Source: Encephalitozoon hellem ATCC 50504
Lineage: Eukaryota > Microsporidia > Unikaryonidae
NCBI RefSeq assembly: GCF_000277815.2
Contig: NC_018468.1
Coordinates: 97,585-161,584 of the forward strand
DNA length: 64,000 bases
Reading direction: 5' to 3'
Position numbers and translations under genes: made by a program. The notes under the pieces were generated by a model, which saw nothing but the letters and a program-made list of their open reading frames with translations, was not told the origin of the DNA and made no database searches. Numbering within the stretch: position 1 is the first letter of the stretch; the number at the start of each line of letters is the position of its first letter. This document shows positions 18,514-30,700 of this stretch, piece by piece.

Positions 18514-19634
18514 TCATCCTCAAATAGAGAATAAACAAGTTCCATAAGCTCCTTTGGATCCACAACAGATTTATGGTACAGAACAAGAAGAAAGTTTACT
18601 ATTGATGGATTTTTCCTCTCTTGCTTTGCAAACCTAGCTACATCATCCAGGAACATGCCTCCATGGAGCCTAAGGGCATTCCATTTTTCCATCAGGGCAA
18701 GAGTATTCTCCGGCAATGCCGAGCTTGCTCTTACTCCTTTGTTAGCCAGCCCCAAAAGGCTTTCCATTGACCAAATCCCATTGACAGAGCCTTCATATCT
18801 CTGGCTGACATCTTGTACCTTTCCTGGTGTCAGTCTTTTCCTCTTATATTTCCTGGAAAAATAGACCAGTGTCCTGCAACTCTGTAAAGAGTCGGAGTCC
18901 TTCCTGAGAAGGAGAGATCCCTCGCTTTGAATGCATTTGTATCCGGAATGGATGTAACTGATGTGAAACGCTAAAGAACTGATATCCTTAAACTGCTTGA
19001 TGCAAAAAATACAGCGAAATCCATATACTGTATACCTTTCTCCTTCTATTTCAAGGCCTAGCTCAGGCCTAGCCTGTCTTTCCAAGCCACCTTGGCCACT
19101 CCAGCAATAGTGAAGAAGGCCTTGGTGTTTGCTCCTTATGTTTATGGACTTGAGTATCATATCATGGGACGGATCCTTGTCTATTCTGTAGAACCCGTCC
19201 TTATGAAATAATTCGACTCTATACAAAGGCACCTTTGGATCCCGGAGGGAGTAGCACCCACTAAACTGGGCATAATACATGGTTGTCTTGCCCCTTGCAT
19301 TCGTAATAAATATGTAAAGTACTGTCCTTCCATGGCACGAGAAGTTTGTCATCCTGGTTTCCCGTATGTCCTTAACTTCATAGTAATCTTTTGCATCTAA
19401 ATCAGTTGAAAAGTCTATCCTGGGCCCAATACCATCATTCCATTGATATCCTCTTACTAGTAGGGTTGCAGGTTCAGGCTTCCCAGCCCTGGGCACAATG
19501 GACAGTATGTATGACACAGAGCATTCTTTCTTCACGCCTTCGGAATTCCTCTTCCCTGCATCCATCCTTTCCACCTGCCTTTCAAGAGCAACCGGATATA
19601 GTCCAAGACTATTTTCCACAAGCCAATCAATCAT
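18510..19634 (-). CDS. SUZ12-like protein: C2H2 zinc finger plus VEFS-like box
   Basis: 374 residues, no signal peptide. A single zinc finger (Cys208, Cys211, His224, His229) has spacing C-x2-C-x12-H-x4-H, the same as in SUZ12 and plant EMF2/VRN2. About 80 residues later, residues 308-368 contain LALMEKWNALRLHGG, then FLDDVARFAKQE and IVNFLLVLYHKSVVDP, which follows the VEFS-box pattern of SUZ12 (a MKLWN-type helix, then an NF-L-L helix). Between them lies a basic VYFSRKYKRKRL segment, where SUZ12 also has basic residues. SUZ12 is the subunit that binds and activates the histone H3K27 methyltransferase in PRC2. The N-terminal ~200 residues are strand-rich and unassigned. The match is by eye; a generic C2H2 protein is the alternative. 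Confidence 0.7.
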   Translation of the reverse strand: MIDWLVENSLGLYPVALERQVERMDAGKRNSEGVKKECSVSYILSIVPRAGKPEPATLLVRGYQWNDGIGPRIDFSTDLDAKDYYEVKDIRETRMTNFSCHGRTVLYIFITNARGKTTMYYAQFSGCYSLRDPKVPLYRVELFHKDGFYRIDKDPSHDMILKSINIRSKHQGLLHYCWSGQGGLERQARPELGLEIEGERYTVYGFRCIFCIKQFKDISSLAFHISYIHSGYKCIQSEGSLLLRKDSDSLQSCRTLVYFSRKYKRKRLTPGKVQDVSQRYEGSVNGIWSMESLLGLANKGVRASSALPENTLALMEKWNALRLHGGMFLDDVARFAKQERKNPSIVNFLLVLYHKSVVDPKELMELVYSLFEDD

Positions 19635-19713
19635 AAAATGGGTCCTCTCATTCTTAGGGAAAAGAAGCTTTATTAAATAAACAGACCTTTACAAGACTCA
19701 TCCCGGCAATATG

Positions 19714-20886
19714 TCAATGGGGTGAGGACTCAGGTGCTATAGAGAAAACACTCTCATTGTCAGAGTAGTTTATAGATGTAGGGTTTTCGATGTTCTTACT
19801 GTAGAAGTGACTGTATACATTTTGGGCATTCTCAAGGTTTTTAACAAGCCCCATGTTTTCTGTCTCGAGATCCTTCAGCCTCGTCTCCTTTGACTTCAAC
19901 TCCTCCTTCATTTTCTTCATCTTATCCTCCATTCCCTTCATTCTCTTCTTAAGATCTTCAATCTCAGATTTGTACTTTTTGTTGCTTTGCCGGAGATCTT
20001 TCGTTGCATCCTCACTTCCACTTATCGTGCTCTTCATCTGTGCAATCTCCTCACTGTATTTTCTTATTATCTCATTTGCAGTGTTCAACTCCTCCTTGAG
20101 TGTTTTGTTCTCATCCTCTATCTTCTGGGCTCTCTCAACAAGCCCAGAGTTCTTTACATCCTGCAGCTTGAGCTTGTCTAGCTCGTACTGTAGCCTTCCG
20201 TTCTCTTTCTCCAGATCATAGGTCTTGCTGTTTAACCTCTCCACCTCCTCCCTCTGCGCATCTCCTTTCTCATTTAGTAGCTCGTTCTCCTTGTATAGCT
20301 TGTTCATCTTCTTTTGCGCTGCCATCGCCTCTTCTTCTAAATATCTGATCCTGTCTCTCAGCTCCTTCTCTCCACTTCTGCACTTATCCCGAAGCATTCC
20401 GTTCTCCTTAACAAGCCTCACGTTCTCAGACTCCATCCTCCCTATCATATCTCCCAGGTACATCTTATAGTGTGTTTCGTCTGGCTTCGAAAACTTCAGC
20501 TCTAGCCTTACTATGTTTCTGAACTCGTCCTTCTCGACAAACAGGAACTTGCTTGTTTCTTTTGAAAACAGCCCTCTTAGCTTTCCACTGTGCAGGCTGT
20601 GAAACATTTTTACAAGAATCGACACAAACTTCTCATAGTCAACAATAATGTCTTGCTCCCTCTTCATCACATAGAAGTCGCCCGGAGATATGGTGCTGAA
20701 GTAGAATGTAAAGATGTCCCGAGTATCAATAAGCCTGATCTCAACCTCGTCGTCAGAACGTACAATGTCACACTTCATCTGCCACGGAATCTCCTCGTTC
20801 TGGCACGATATGGGAATCTTCCCGGTGAAAATCGATTCCCTCATTTCAGGGTTGTGTTTAAGGCGTCCTAGTAATATAGGGCTCAT
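19714..20886 (-). CDS. SAS-6-like protein: globular head plus long coiled coil
   Basis: 390 residues from ATG 20886 (the frame opens to 20949, which would overlap the divergent dynamin gene). Residues 1-150 form a globular head with the pattern of the SAS-6 N-terminal domain: EVEIRLIDTRDIFTFYF, ISPGDFYVMK, DIIVDYEKFVSIL, and a PISA-type motif near 114-148 (FVEKDEFRNIVRLELKF followed by YLGDMIGRM). A continuous coiled coil (about 150-365) begins directly after it, as in SAS-6, and a short Ser-rich tail follows. SAS-6 builds the nine-fold centriole cartwheel; microsporidia have spindle plaques and no centrioles, so the role here must differ. Other XRCC4-fold proteins (XLF, CCDC61) are alternatives, but the PISA-like motif favours SAS-6. 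Confidence 0.72.
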   Translation of the reverse strand: MSPILLGRLKHNPEMRESIFTGKIPISCQNEEIPWQMKCDIVRSDDEVEIRLIDTRDIFTFYFSTISPGDFYVMKREQDIIVDYEKFVSILVKMFHSLHSGKLRGLFSKETSKFLFVEKDEFRNIVRLELKFSKPDETHYKMYLGDMIGRMESENVRLVKENGMLRDKCRSGEKELRDRIRYLEEEAMAAQKKMNKLYKENELLNEKGDAQREEVERLNSKTYDLEKENGRLQYELDKLKLQDVKNSGLVERAQKIEDENKTLKEELNTANEIIRKYSEEIAQMKSTISGSEDATKDLRQSNKKYKSEIEDLKKRMKGMEDKMKKMKEELKSKETRLKDLETENMGLVKNLENAQNVYSHFYSKNIENPTSINYSDNESVFSIAPESSPH

Positions 20887-20925
20887 TTGGCCATAACTGC
20901 ATACCGAGCATGCATTCTCTACCCC
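20887..20925. promoter_or_regulatory. 39-bp divergent promoter gap (SAS-6-like / dynamin)
   Basis: Only 39 bp separate the two divergent ATGs. The plus-strand dynamin ATG is immediately preceded by ACCCC, the C-rich start-proximal motif that recurs through the window. A full canonical core promoter with 5' UTRs hardly fits, so the transcripts probably have very short leaders or overlap the opposite gene. Confidence 0.4.
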
Positions 20926-22695
20926 ATGCCTGACGTCAAGAAGATACATGCTCTTCAGGACATTGCCTCCACAGTGTCATGCCTCGGAATCAACATGCCA
21001 CAGATAGTGGCTGTAGGGTCGCAGAGCAGTGGGAAGAGCAGTGTGCTTGAGCAAATAATAAGAAGAGAGATTCTTCCTCGTGGCACAAACTTGGTAACAA
21101 GATGTCCTGTTGTCCTGCATCTTAGAAGATGCAAAGACAAGCCTGAGTGTGTGGTGTTTGACCATCTTGCAAACCCTGTCTATGACTTCGCGGAGGCAAG
21201 GTCTATAATTACACAAAGGATGGTGGAGATATGTGGAGACAACAAGGGAATTAGCAACAGCCCAATAACTGCATTTGTAAATCTGAAGGACACGTTGGAG
21301 ATGACTGTGGTTGATCTTCCAGGACTCATAAAAGTTCCCATAGGCGAGCAGCCCGAGGACATCGAGATCCAAGTAGAAAGCATGGCTCTTAGCTATGCAG
21401 CAAGAGAGTCGTCAATAATTCTGGCTCTCATAAATGCTAATGCAGACATAGCAACGAATGAGGCATTGAAGATTGCAAGGAAGGTAGATCCCCAGCTAAA
21501 AAGAACTTTGGGTGTGATTACAAAAATCGATTTAATGGATGGCGGAACCGACTGCTTGAATATTCTTCAGAACACAAACCCAAGGCTAGCCCTTGGATAC
21601 ATAGGTGTAATTAACAGGGGGCAGCAGGACATTGCTAAAGGGGTCTCCGTGCACGAGGCCGTTCTCAGGGAATCCGTGTACTTCAGGGAAAGCCCCTTTT
21701 ATAGCAGGTTGTATCCTAGCATAGGGTCCGACTATCTTGTGAGGAGATTAAATGAAGTATTCTGTAAGATGGCAGTGGAATCTATTCCAGGAATCAAGGC
21801 AGCAATAAGAAATCAGCTGAATGACAAGGCAAAAAGGCTTCATGAGTTGGGGCTTGGAAACACCACGAAAGGTGAGCGGTCTCTTGTATTGGACTATCAT
21901 CAGGTAGTTCTTGGGATATTCAGGAATATCAAACCCAGCAGCGGGGTATTTTCGAAGGATAGCACAAGCTTTTTGGGTACCCTCAGGGAAACATTTGAGA
22001 AAGATAGGCCTCTTCCTAGTTTCGAGGACCTCACACACAGGCTTAAGAAGTCATCGTATATATTTATATCGGAAGATGTTTTCTATGACGTGGTAAGAGA
22101 AAACATAAGGAAAATGGCAGAGACATACCTGGAGAAGGCCAGAGCTGCAGTAAAGCTGCTTACTAAAGAAGTTTGGGGTATATCAAGCACGAGGTTCGAA
22201 GCTCTATCAAAAAAACTCAACAGTGTGACCTGCGAATGCATAGAAGAGCAGAAGAACAAGCTTCTGGACAGTATACACCTATACTCGTCTATACAGTCGT
22301 CGTATATCAACGTAAACCACCCGGATTTTGACAAGTCAAGGGCCTTGGCTCTAATTCTACGAAAGATGCCGAGGGCCGATCCTGGCATTCTAGGCGCAAT
22401 CTTCAACACTAAGGAGATGCCCTTTGAAGACAAAGTTCTCGAGGCACAGGTCATAAAGGAGTTGGCAGAGTCCTATCTTGGAATTGTAAACAAAGAAATG
22501 AAAAACTATGTCTTCAAAGCAATTCATTATTACCTATGTGAATACATAGACTCCAAACTTCTCGGCATCCTCACAGAATTGGAAATCGAGGACTCAGCAC
22601 TGTCCGAATGCCCAGAGATTGTTCACGAAAGAAACATCCTTTTCAAAGACGTGGAGGCATTGAAGAGCGCGCTTTCTGCCATAGGTAATCTCTGA
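20926..22695 (+). CDS. VPS1: dynamin-related GTPase, Vps1-like
   Basis: 589 residues from ATG 20926 (MPDVKKIHALQDIAST aligns with the usual dynamin start; an upstream frame opening at 20887 lies in the promoter gap). GTPase motifs are G1 GSQSSGKSS (31-39), G2 threonine in the TRCPV segment, G3 DLPGL (~130-134) and G4 TKID (~199-202). A middle/stalk region and a C-terminal GED-like helix follow. There is no PH domain or Pro-rich tail, which fits Vps1 or Dnm1 rather than classical dynamin; the genus lacks conventional mitochondria. It is probably involved in vesicle scission and vacuolar or polar-tube membrane traffic. It is somewhat shorter than yeast Vps1 because the variable insert is missing. 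Confidence 0.93.
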   Translation: MPDVKKIHALQDIASTVSCLGINMPQIVAVGSQSSGKSSVLEQIIRREILPRGTNLVTRCPVVLHLRRCKDKPECVVFDHLANPVYDFAEARSIITQRMVEICGDNKGISNSPITAFVNLKDTLEMTVVDLPGLIKVPIGEQPEDIEIQVESMALSYAARESSIILALINANADIATNEALKIARKVDPQLKRTLGVITKIDLMDGGTDCLNILQNTNPRLALGYIGVINRGQQDIAKGVSVHEAVLRESVYFRESPFYSRLYPSIGSDYLVRRLNEVFCKMAVESIPGIKAAIRNQLNDKAKRLHELGLGNTTKGERSLVLDYHQVVLGIFRNIKPSSGVFSKDSTSFLGTLRETFEKDRPLPSFEDLTHRLKKSSYIFISEDVFYDVVRENIRKMAETYLEKARAAVKLLTKEVWGISSTRFEALSKKLNSVTCECIEEQKNKLLDSIHLYSSIQSSYINVNHPDFDKSRALALILRKMPRADPGILGAIFNTKEMPFEDKVLEAQVIKELAESYLGIVNKEMKNYVFKAIHYYLCEYIDSKLLGILTELEIEDSALSECPEIVHERNILFKDVEALKSALSAIGNL

Positions 22696-22734
22696 TTTCC
22701 AGGAAACAAGAAGGATACAGCCAAGGGCCCTCCA

Positions 22735-23289
22735 TCAGAGCATGAACACCTTGGATATGATCTTCTCGACCTCTTTCTTAGACTTTTCAAGAGAATGTGT
22801 GTTGTCGACTTCATAGTCGCATTTGCCTCTTATCGAATTAAATGCCTCATAAAGGTCCATTCGTGCTTCTATCTCCCTTTTGAGCCCACTTCCCATTCTC
22901 TTCTCCAATCTTTCACGGGCAACATCCTTATCGCAGTGAATGTATATGATAACAAAGTTGGGGCAATTTTTCTTACAGTACAGAACACCATCATACTCCA
23001 AGTCGAGGAGCACGGTTTTCCGAGTGTTTTTCAGCTGGGATGCAGATGTTCCATAATAGTTTCCGTTATACCGGACATACTCGAGGAGTTCTTGGCCCCT
23101 AACCATCTCCTCAAACTCCCTTACAGTCACGAAGTAATAGTCTTTTCCATTCACCTCTCCTTCTCTAGGCGCCCTGGTTGTGTGAGACACAGAAAATTCA
23201 AATGGAAACCTGGATAAAACATGACCTATGATCGTGGACTTCCCAGAACCGCTAGGACCAGTAAATACCAAGTGAACCGTGTCAATCAT
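22735..23289 (-). CDS. GUK1: guanylate kinase
   Basis: 184 residues from ATG 23289; the frame extends to 23415 but would overlap the end of CDC48. It phosphorylates GMP/dGMP to GDP/dGDP. Motifs: P-loop GPSGSGKST (10-18), the GMP-binding VSHTTRAPREGE(V)NGKDYYFV with the family's Tyr and Arg residues, LLEYVRYNGNYYGTS, and the DL-YDG segment before the lid. The C-terminal helix retains the EVDN segment common to the family. Length is normal for eukaryotic guanylate kinase. The gene is 67 bp downstream of CDC48 on the same strand. Confidence 0.96.
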   Translation of the reverse strand: MIDTVHLVFTGPSGSGKSTIIGHVLSRFPFEFSVSHTTRAPREGEVNGKDYYFVTVREFEEMVRGQELLEYVRYNGNYYGTSASQLKNTRKTVLLDLEYDGVLYCKKNCPNFVIIYIHCDKDVARERLEKRMGSGLKREIEARMDLYEAFNSIRGKCDYEVDNTHSLEKSKKEVEKIISKVFML

Positions 23290-23356
23290 GGGTACGAGAA
23301 AAAAGATAAAAAAGACAAGACACATCCAGGCAGCATGCAGAAAACAACTAATCCAT

Positions 23357-25723
<2,367 letters not shown>

Positions 25724-25867
25724 TTACCCAGTCTTTTTGTAAACAAACTGATGCATACAGAGTTACAGTTCTCCTTGCATCCATCCACTAGATCGTGTGC
25801 CGCAAGGCCCTTATTCCTTCCGTAAGAGCCAATATAAGCCAGGACTGCTTTTGGAAGCCAGCTGCAA

Positions 25868-27652
25868 ATGCCCCTGGCCGTTTCCTTATACGTCATAATA
25901 CATGATTGGCTCCACCCTAAAGGAATGGGATGGTGTTCAAATCTTCTTTCATCCTTGACTCTGATCGCTTTGCTTCTAGCATACGCTTTTGCGGGAAGGA
26001 TTGCAAAGTGCATACTATATCTGCCTCTCAACGGCATCTCCTTCATGATCTACTTCAGAATTAGAAGCTTTATTGGAAGAAGACATCTCAGCGTAGTCAC
26101 AAATGTGCTTTCGAGACTTATAAAGTTTGCTGTTGGGGGGCTTCTAACATATACAACAGCATCACTAACTTCAGCAAAGTGCGCCCACGGACCCTTGGTT
26201 TTGGGAGGTATTCTCCTTTCCATAGATCTTATAAGAGCATACCTCTACGAGTCGTCGAAAAGGAACTTTGAAAACAAAATACTTACGGGAAACTTTATGG
26301 ACATCCTTAAGCTAGAGAAATACATCATACACTCTGTGGAGGGCCCGCAGTCGGCAGACTTGGAGAGAAACCTATCTGTTGACGAGTATTTTAATAGGGG
26401 GCGCCCAAAGCCAATAGAAGCCAACGGGCTTTTTGATCTATGGAATGACCAAAATCCTTATGAAGAGCATGCTTCTGACAGCGATTTCATCGAGAGCAAT
26501 GTGGGATCAAAAAAGAAGGTAAGAAGACAAAGAATATCGATTGATCCCGAGACATATGGGTTTGCTAGTGAAAAGGGGAGGCCGCCCAGAGATATTCTGA
26601 GGATCGAGAAGGTAGTTCTTACACCTGAGGAGAAGAGGAAAGAAAGGATGTATGCAATGAACCCGTCCGAGATGATGCCTGGGATGGACTGCAAGCCAGA
26701 GATTGATTGGAAGGACATCAGCGGCGAAGAGTGGGGGTTTCTGGAAATAGACAAGAAAAGAACCAAGAAGATTCCGGCAAGGCCTGGGCTGATAACGATT
26801 GAATCGCTTCGGACGCAATTTGGAGAGAAAAATGCAAAGGAGGCATACTCGTTGATTGCTTTCAAGAGAGGAGAAGGGATAAACTATGATGTCTTCAAGG
26901 AGAACTGGAGACAGATTAACGGGGAGAGGGACAATCTGTACAAAACGATTATGGACAACAGGAGACTCTTGAATGTCATATGGTTTATTCTGGTTCTCCT
27001 TGAAAGTATCATTGGGTACCTAATGATATCCATGTACTTCAAAACACAACCACTACTGCTGGAGCTGATCTTTCCAATGGTGATACTTCCCGCACTTCCG
27101 ATAGTCAAGATGACTGTGGAGTCGTTTTTGTTTATTATATACACCCATCCGTATGATCCTGGAGACCGGGTTCACATTGACGGAGAGAATATGGTGGTTC
27201 GAAGGATCTCGCTGTTCAGCACTGTTCTCGAGACGTGGGATGGGATGGAGACGATAATCCCAAACCTGGTGATAAGAGAAAAGGCCATTCTGAACATAAG
27301 AAGGTCGAAGCAGCAGCAGTGGAGGCTCTCGCTATTAGTATCGTCAAGAACACCCGAGAGAAAGATCGAGCTACTGAGGGAGGCGATCAAAAGGTTTGTA
27401 AGGCACGACAAGTCCTACATTACTGCAAGTGTGAGTCTTTCGGAGATAGTCGACTGCAATCATTTGAGATTAACAGTAATTGTAAAGCATTCTATCAACT
27501 TCCAAAGTGGGTTCTTTATGTGGACAGCCCATACAAAGTTTGTCAACATGGTTCTGGCGATTATGTGCAAGCTAGACATTAGGTTTGCACCCCTTGGTAA
27601 GGAGATTGTGAATCTGGGGCCCACCTATGAACATGCTAATTATGAAAAATGA
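25868..27652 (+). CDS. second MscS-family channel (divergent)
   Basis: 594 residues. Several hydrophobic spans occur in the first 130 residues. A long polar loop (about 140-345) contains RQRISIDPETYGFASEKG and KRERMY-type charged segments. Two more spans (about 372-395 and 400-425) follow, then the family marker YTHPYDPGDRVHIDGENM and the MscS beta domain (RRISLFSTVLETWDG, NLVIREKAILNIRRS). It is paralogous in layout to the channel at 15411-17279 but the pore helix is hardly recognisable. ATG 25925 (MGWCSNLL) is an equally plausible start. It is followed after 123 bp by the SMP/C2 protein on the same strand; both families work at ER or cortical membranes. Confidence 0.88.
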   Translation: MPLAVSLYVIIHDWLHPKGMGWCSNLLSSLTLIALLLAYAFAGRIAKCILYLPLNGISFMIYFRIRSFIGRRHLSVVTNVLSRLIKFAVGGLLTYTTASLTSAKCAHGPLVLGGILLSIDLIRAYLYESSKRNFENKILTGNFMDILKLEKYIIHSVEGPQSADLERNLSVDEYFNRGRPKPIEANGLFDLWNDQNPYEEHASDSDFIESNVGSKKKVRRQRISIDPETYGFASEKGRPPRDILRIEKVVLTPEEKRKERMYAMNPSEMMPGMDCKPEIDWKDISGEEWGFLEIDKKRTKKIPARPGLITIESLRTQFGEKNAKEAYSLIAFKRGEGINYDVFKENWRQINGERDNLYKTIMDNRRLLNVIWFILVLLESIIGYLMISMYFKTQPLLLELIFPMVILPALPIVKMTVESFLFIIYTHPYDPGDRVHIDGENMVVRRISLFSTVLETWDGMETIIPNLVIREKAILNIRRSKQQQWRLSLLVSSRTPERKIELLREAIKRFVRHDKSYITASVSLSEIVDCNHLRLTVIVKHSINFQSGFFMWTAHTKFVNMVLAIMCKLDIRFAPLGKEIVNLGPTYEHANYEK

Positions 27653-27775
27653 CAGGGGAGAGATGTCGAAGTGAAACCAAATCTGGCCATGTTGTGACGG
27701 AATGATTCCAATTCGTCGATTTCAGGTTATCAAGATGTTTTGAAAGAAAATAAAATCCATTGAAACAAACCCTGA

Positions 27776-30700
27776 ATGGAAGAATTTTCGACAACCAGCA
27801 ACAGAAGGGAGAAGCTATCCAAGCCTCTTCTGCCTGAGGATGTTCCAAAGAGGGCTGTTGAGCCTCAGCTTAGGATCCATGAAAGAAGTGTCGAGGAATT
27901 CCAGGACATTTTGGACATGGAGCCGAAAGAGGGGCTTTTTTTTTACATAAGAATTCCCGGGCTGATTTTTGTGGGGTCTGTTGCAGGCTATATCATAGGA
28001 AAGGCGGGCCTTAGCTTTGTTAACCTATTCTTTGTTGGATATGTGATTTTCTTTGTCTACAACCGCAAGGTTGAAAGGTTCACTAGGAGTCTTAAGTCAT
28101 TAGTTTACCACAGTGCAAGAAAGGAGAAGGCCAGGAATAGTGGAGAGACTGTTGAGTGGCTGAACTATGCCGTTAAAAAGTTCTGGGAGGTTGCGGAGCC
28201 TGTTATTTCTGCGGAGGTGTATCAGCAGGTCAACAACGAGCTTCTCAAGATCACGCCACCCTTTCTCAATGGGCTGAGGTTGACAGAGTTTACCCTTGGA
28301 AGCCGGTCGCCTTTTATAGAGGGAATATCCTACATAAGCATGGATGGAAATACTCTTGCAATAGAAATGGAGGTTGCCTTTGTGCCATTAGAGATAAGTA
28401 GGGATGTGGTCAACTACCTGGAGGACGACAGCAAGAATTGGAACTCGAAGATCCAGTTGTCTGCCAGGGTTGGAACAAGAAACGGGATAGGAATCAACCT
28501 CCCGATCCTTGTTAAGGAGCTGTTTTTCAAGGGGAGGGTGCGGATTGTTGCAAACCTGTTTTCTAAGAATGTGTTTGTCAAAGATGTGGAGGTGTGTCTG
28601 ATGGACAGTCCTGAGTTTGACTTTACCCTTGTTCCGCTGAAGATGGTTGATATAATGGATGTTCCAGGGCTCAGCAGGTGGATAAGAAGCATAATCAACT
28701 CTTCGTTGGCAACGACGGTTGTCAACCCAAACTCCATTACGGTTGACGTTGACAAGATTTCGAAGGATAAGGGGAAGACGATTGGGGTTGTGTGCCTCCA
28801 GATACTTAACCTGGAGAATGAGGAGGATGAAAGGCTGTCTGTTGAAATAGATGTGGATGGAAGGGTTGGGTACCAGACGGGGTATGGAGAAGGAAAGGGA
28901 ATTGTTTACAACGAGCACTTCTACATGCCTATTGAGAATGTCGACTCGAGGATAGGGCTGTCTCTAAGAAGTGAGTCGAGAAAGACCAGAAGAAGAAACG
29001 GATCGATATTCCTGAAGAACCTTCCCCTGGGCAAGATCGAGGAGTCTGCGAGGTGCGATCTGTACGATCCCAGAAGGACCTTCTTCAACAAGACAAGGCT
29101 GGTTAAGGATGAACAGACGTATTCATTTCTGAACACGAATCTGCAGTTCTATCCTATACAAAAGGAAAGAAGCAACAGCGGGATAATCAAGATGATGCTG
29201 GTTGGTATTGAGGATCTTCGGGGGAACAAGGCGTCGAAGGCATACACGTACTCCACGTTCTGCACGGTAATTGTATCTCCCATCAATCGGGAGGAGTCCA
29301 GCATCCCAATGGGGTTTATCGAGAACACGGTGAGTGTGACGGCAATGATGGTTAGCGGGATAATCAAGACAACAGGAAACGCCATTACAAACATCATTCC
29401 TGGGCTTGAAACAACGACCACAAGGCTTCTCCCCTCGTCGAAGAATACCTTCTATGTGTTTGAGTCGAAAAGGATATTTGGGACCAACTCCCCCATCTAC
29501 AACGAAAGCTTTACATTTTTCTGTAGAGATATCCAAGTTGATGTTGTGTCGATATGTGTTATGAATGACAAGACCAACGAGGTGATAGGAAGAGTGTCGA
29601 TTCCTGTGAGGGACATCCATTTCAACAAGAAGGAGAAGTACAAGCTTAATGATGCCTACAGCGGAAGGATGGAGCTCTCGTTCACAATTGATTATGTAGA
29701 TATGGTTGACAAGGCGACCAAGTTTGTAAACTACGAAAGAATGATGAAGGTTTCTGTGGACTCCATGAACGAGAAGGGGGTCTACTATGCAATATTCGAG
29801 ACCAACACGGATTGCTTCAGGATGGAGACGTTCACCTCTGCACTACCGATCAAGAGGACGTCTTATGTTCCCATCCAGCCCCAAGACGCCTTGAGGTTCA
29901 GGCTTTACAAGGAGACGATAAACGGGGATGTGTTTATTGGAGAAGACAAGATAAGCTGCAGGCCCTGCGATGGAGTTAGGAAGGAAGCCTTTCTACTTGA
30001 TGAGCAGATAAGCCTGACTCTTAGCATTGAGGAAGAAGCTCTCCGAGACTATTCGGGGGCACCAGAAGAGAAGAACAACGTCAAGGTGATCCAGGCCAAG
30101 TTTGGAAGGTTCTATGGGCACAGCCAGGAAATGTTCATTGAGTTTAGCAACAAGTATGGGATAATCGGGGCTTCTGGATTCACCAGGGGAGGAAAGCTCA
30201 ATGACACGTTCACCTTTATTTCTGGGAGCGAAGAGATATATGCTGTTGTTAAGAGTGGAGACCAAACAGTGAACTCGACAGTGGGGCAGTGTATAATTCC
30301 AAAGAGGGCTTTGAAAGAGAGAGTCATGCTCAACGAGCAGGGGCTGTCAGTTGACATGGAGGTGAGGATCCAGGGGTGCTCATACAAGCCACCCTCGATG
30401 CTGAAGGCTGGATATCTCGAAGTCTACATCAAGAACGGAAGCAACATCCGGCCTACACAAAGCCCGGCTGACACCTACTGCAAGATCCTGGTCAATGACA
30501 CCAAGGTGTACACGACCAAGCCTGTGCGTAAGAACAGCAATCCTGTGTTTAACGAGTCGTTTATCATGGAAATAGACAAGACAAAGGATGTTTTTGGGAT
30601 ACAGGTATGCGACTACAATGTCTCGGAGAGAAATGCGCTTCTGTGCTACACGGAGTTTTCGCTCCACAACCTGTCTGAAGGATTCAGTGAGATGGAATTT

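Noticed and set aside
22795..23217. 140-codon plus-strand ORF
   Set aside because: It is the antisense of guanylate kinase, which has a complete set of family motifs.
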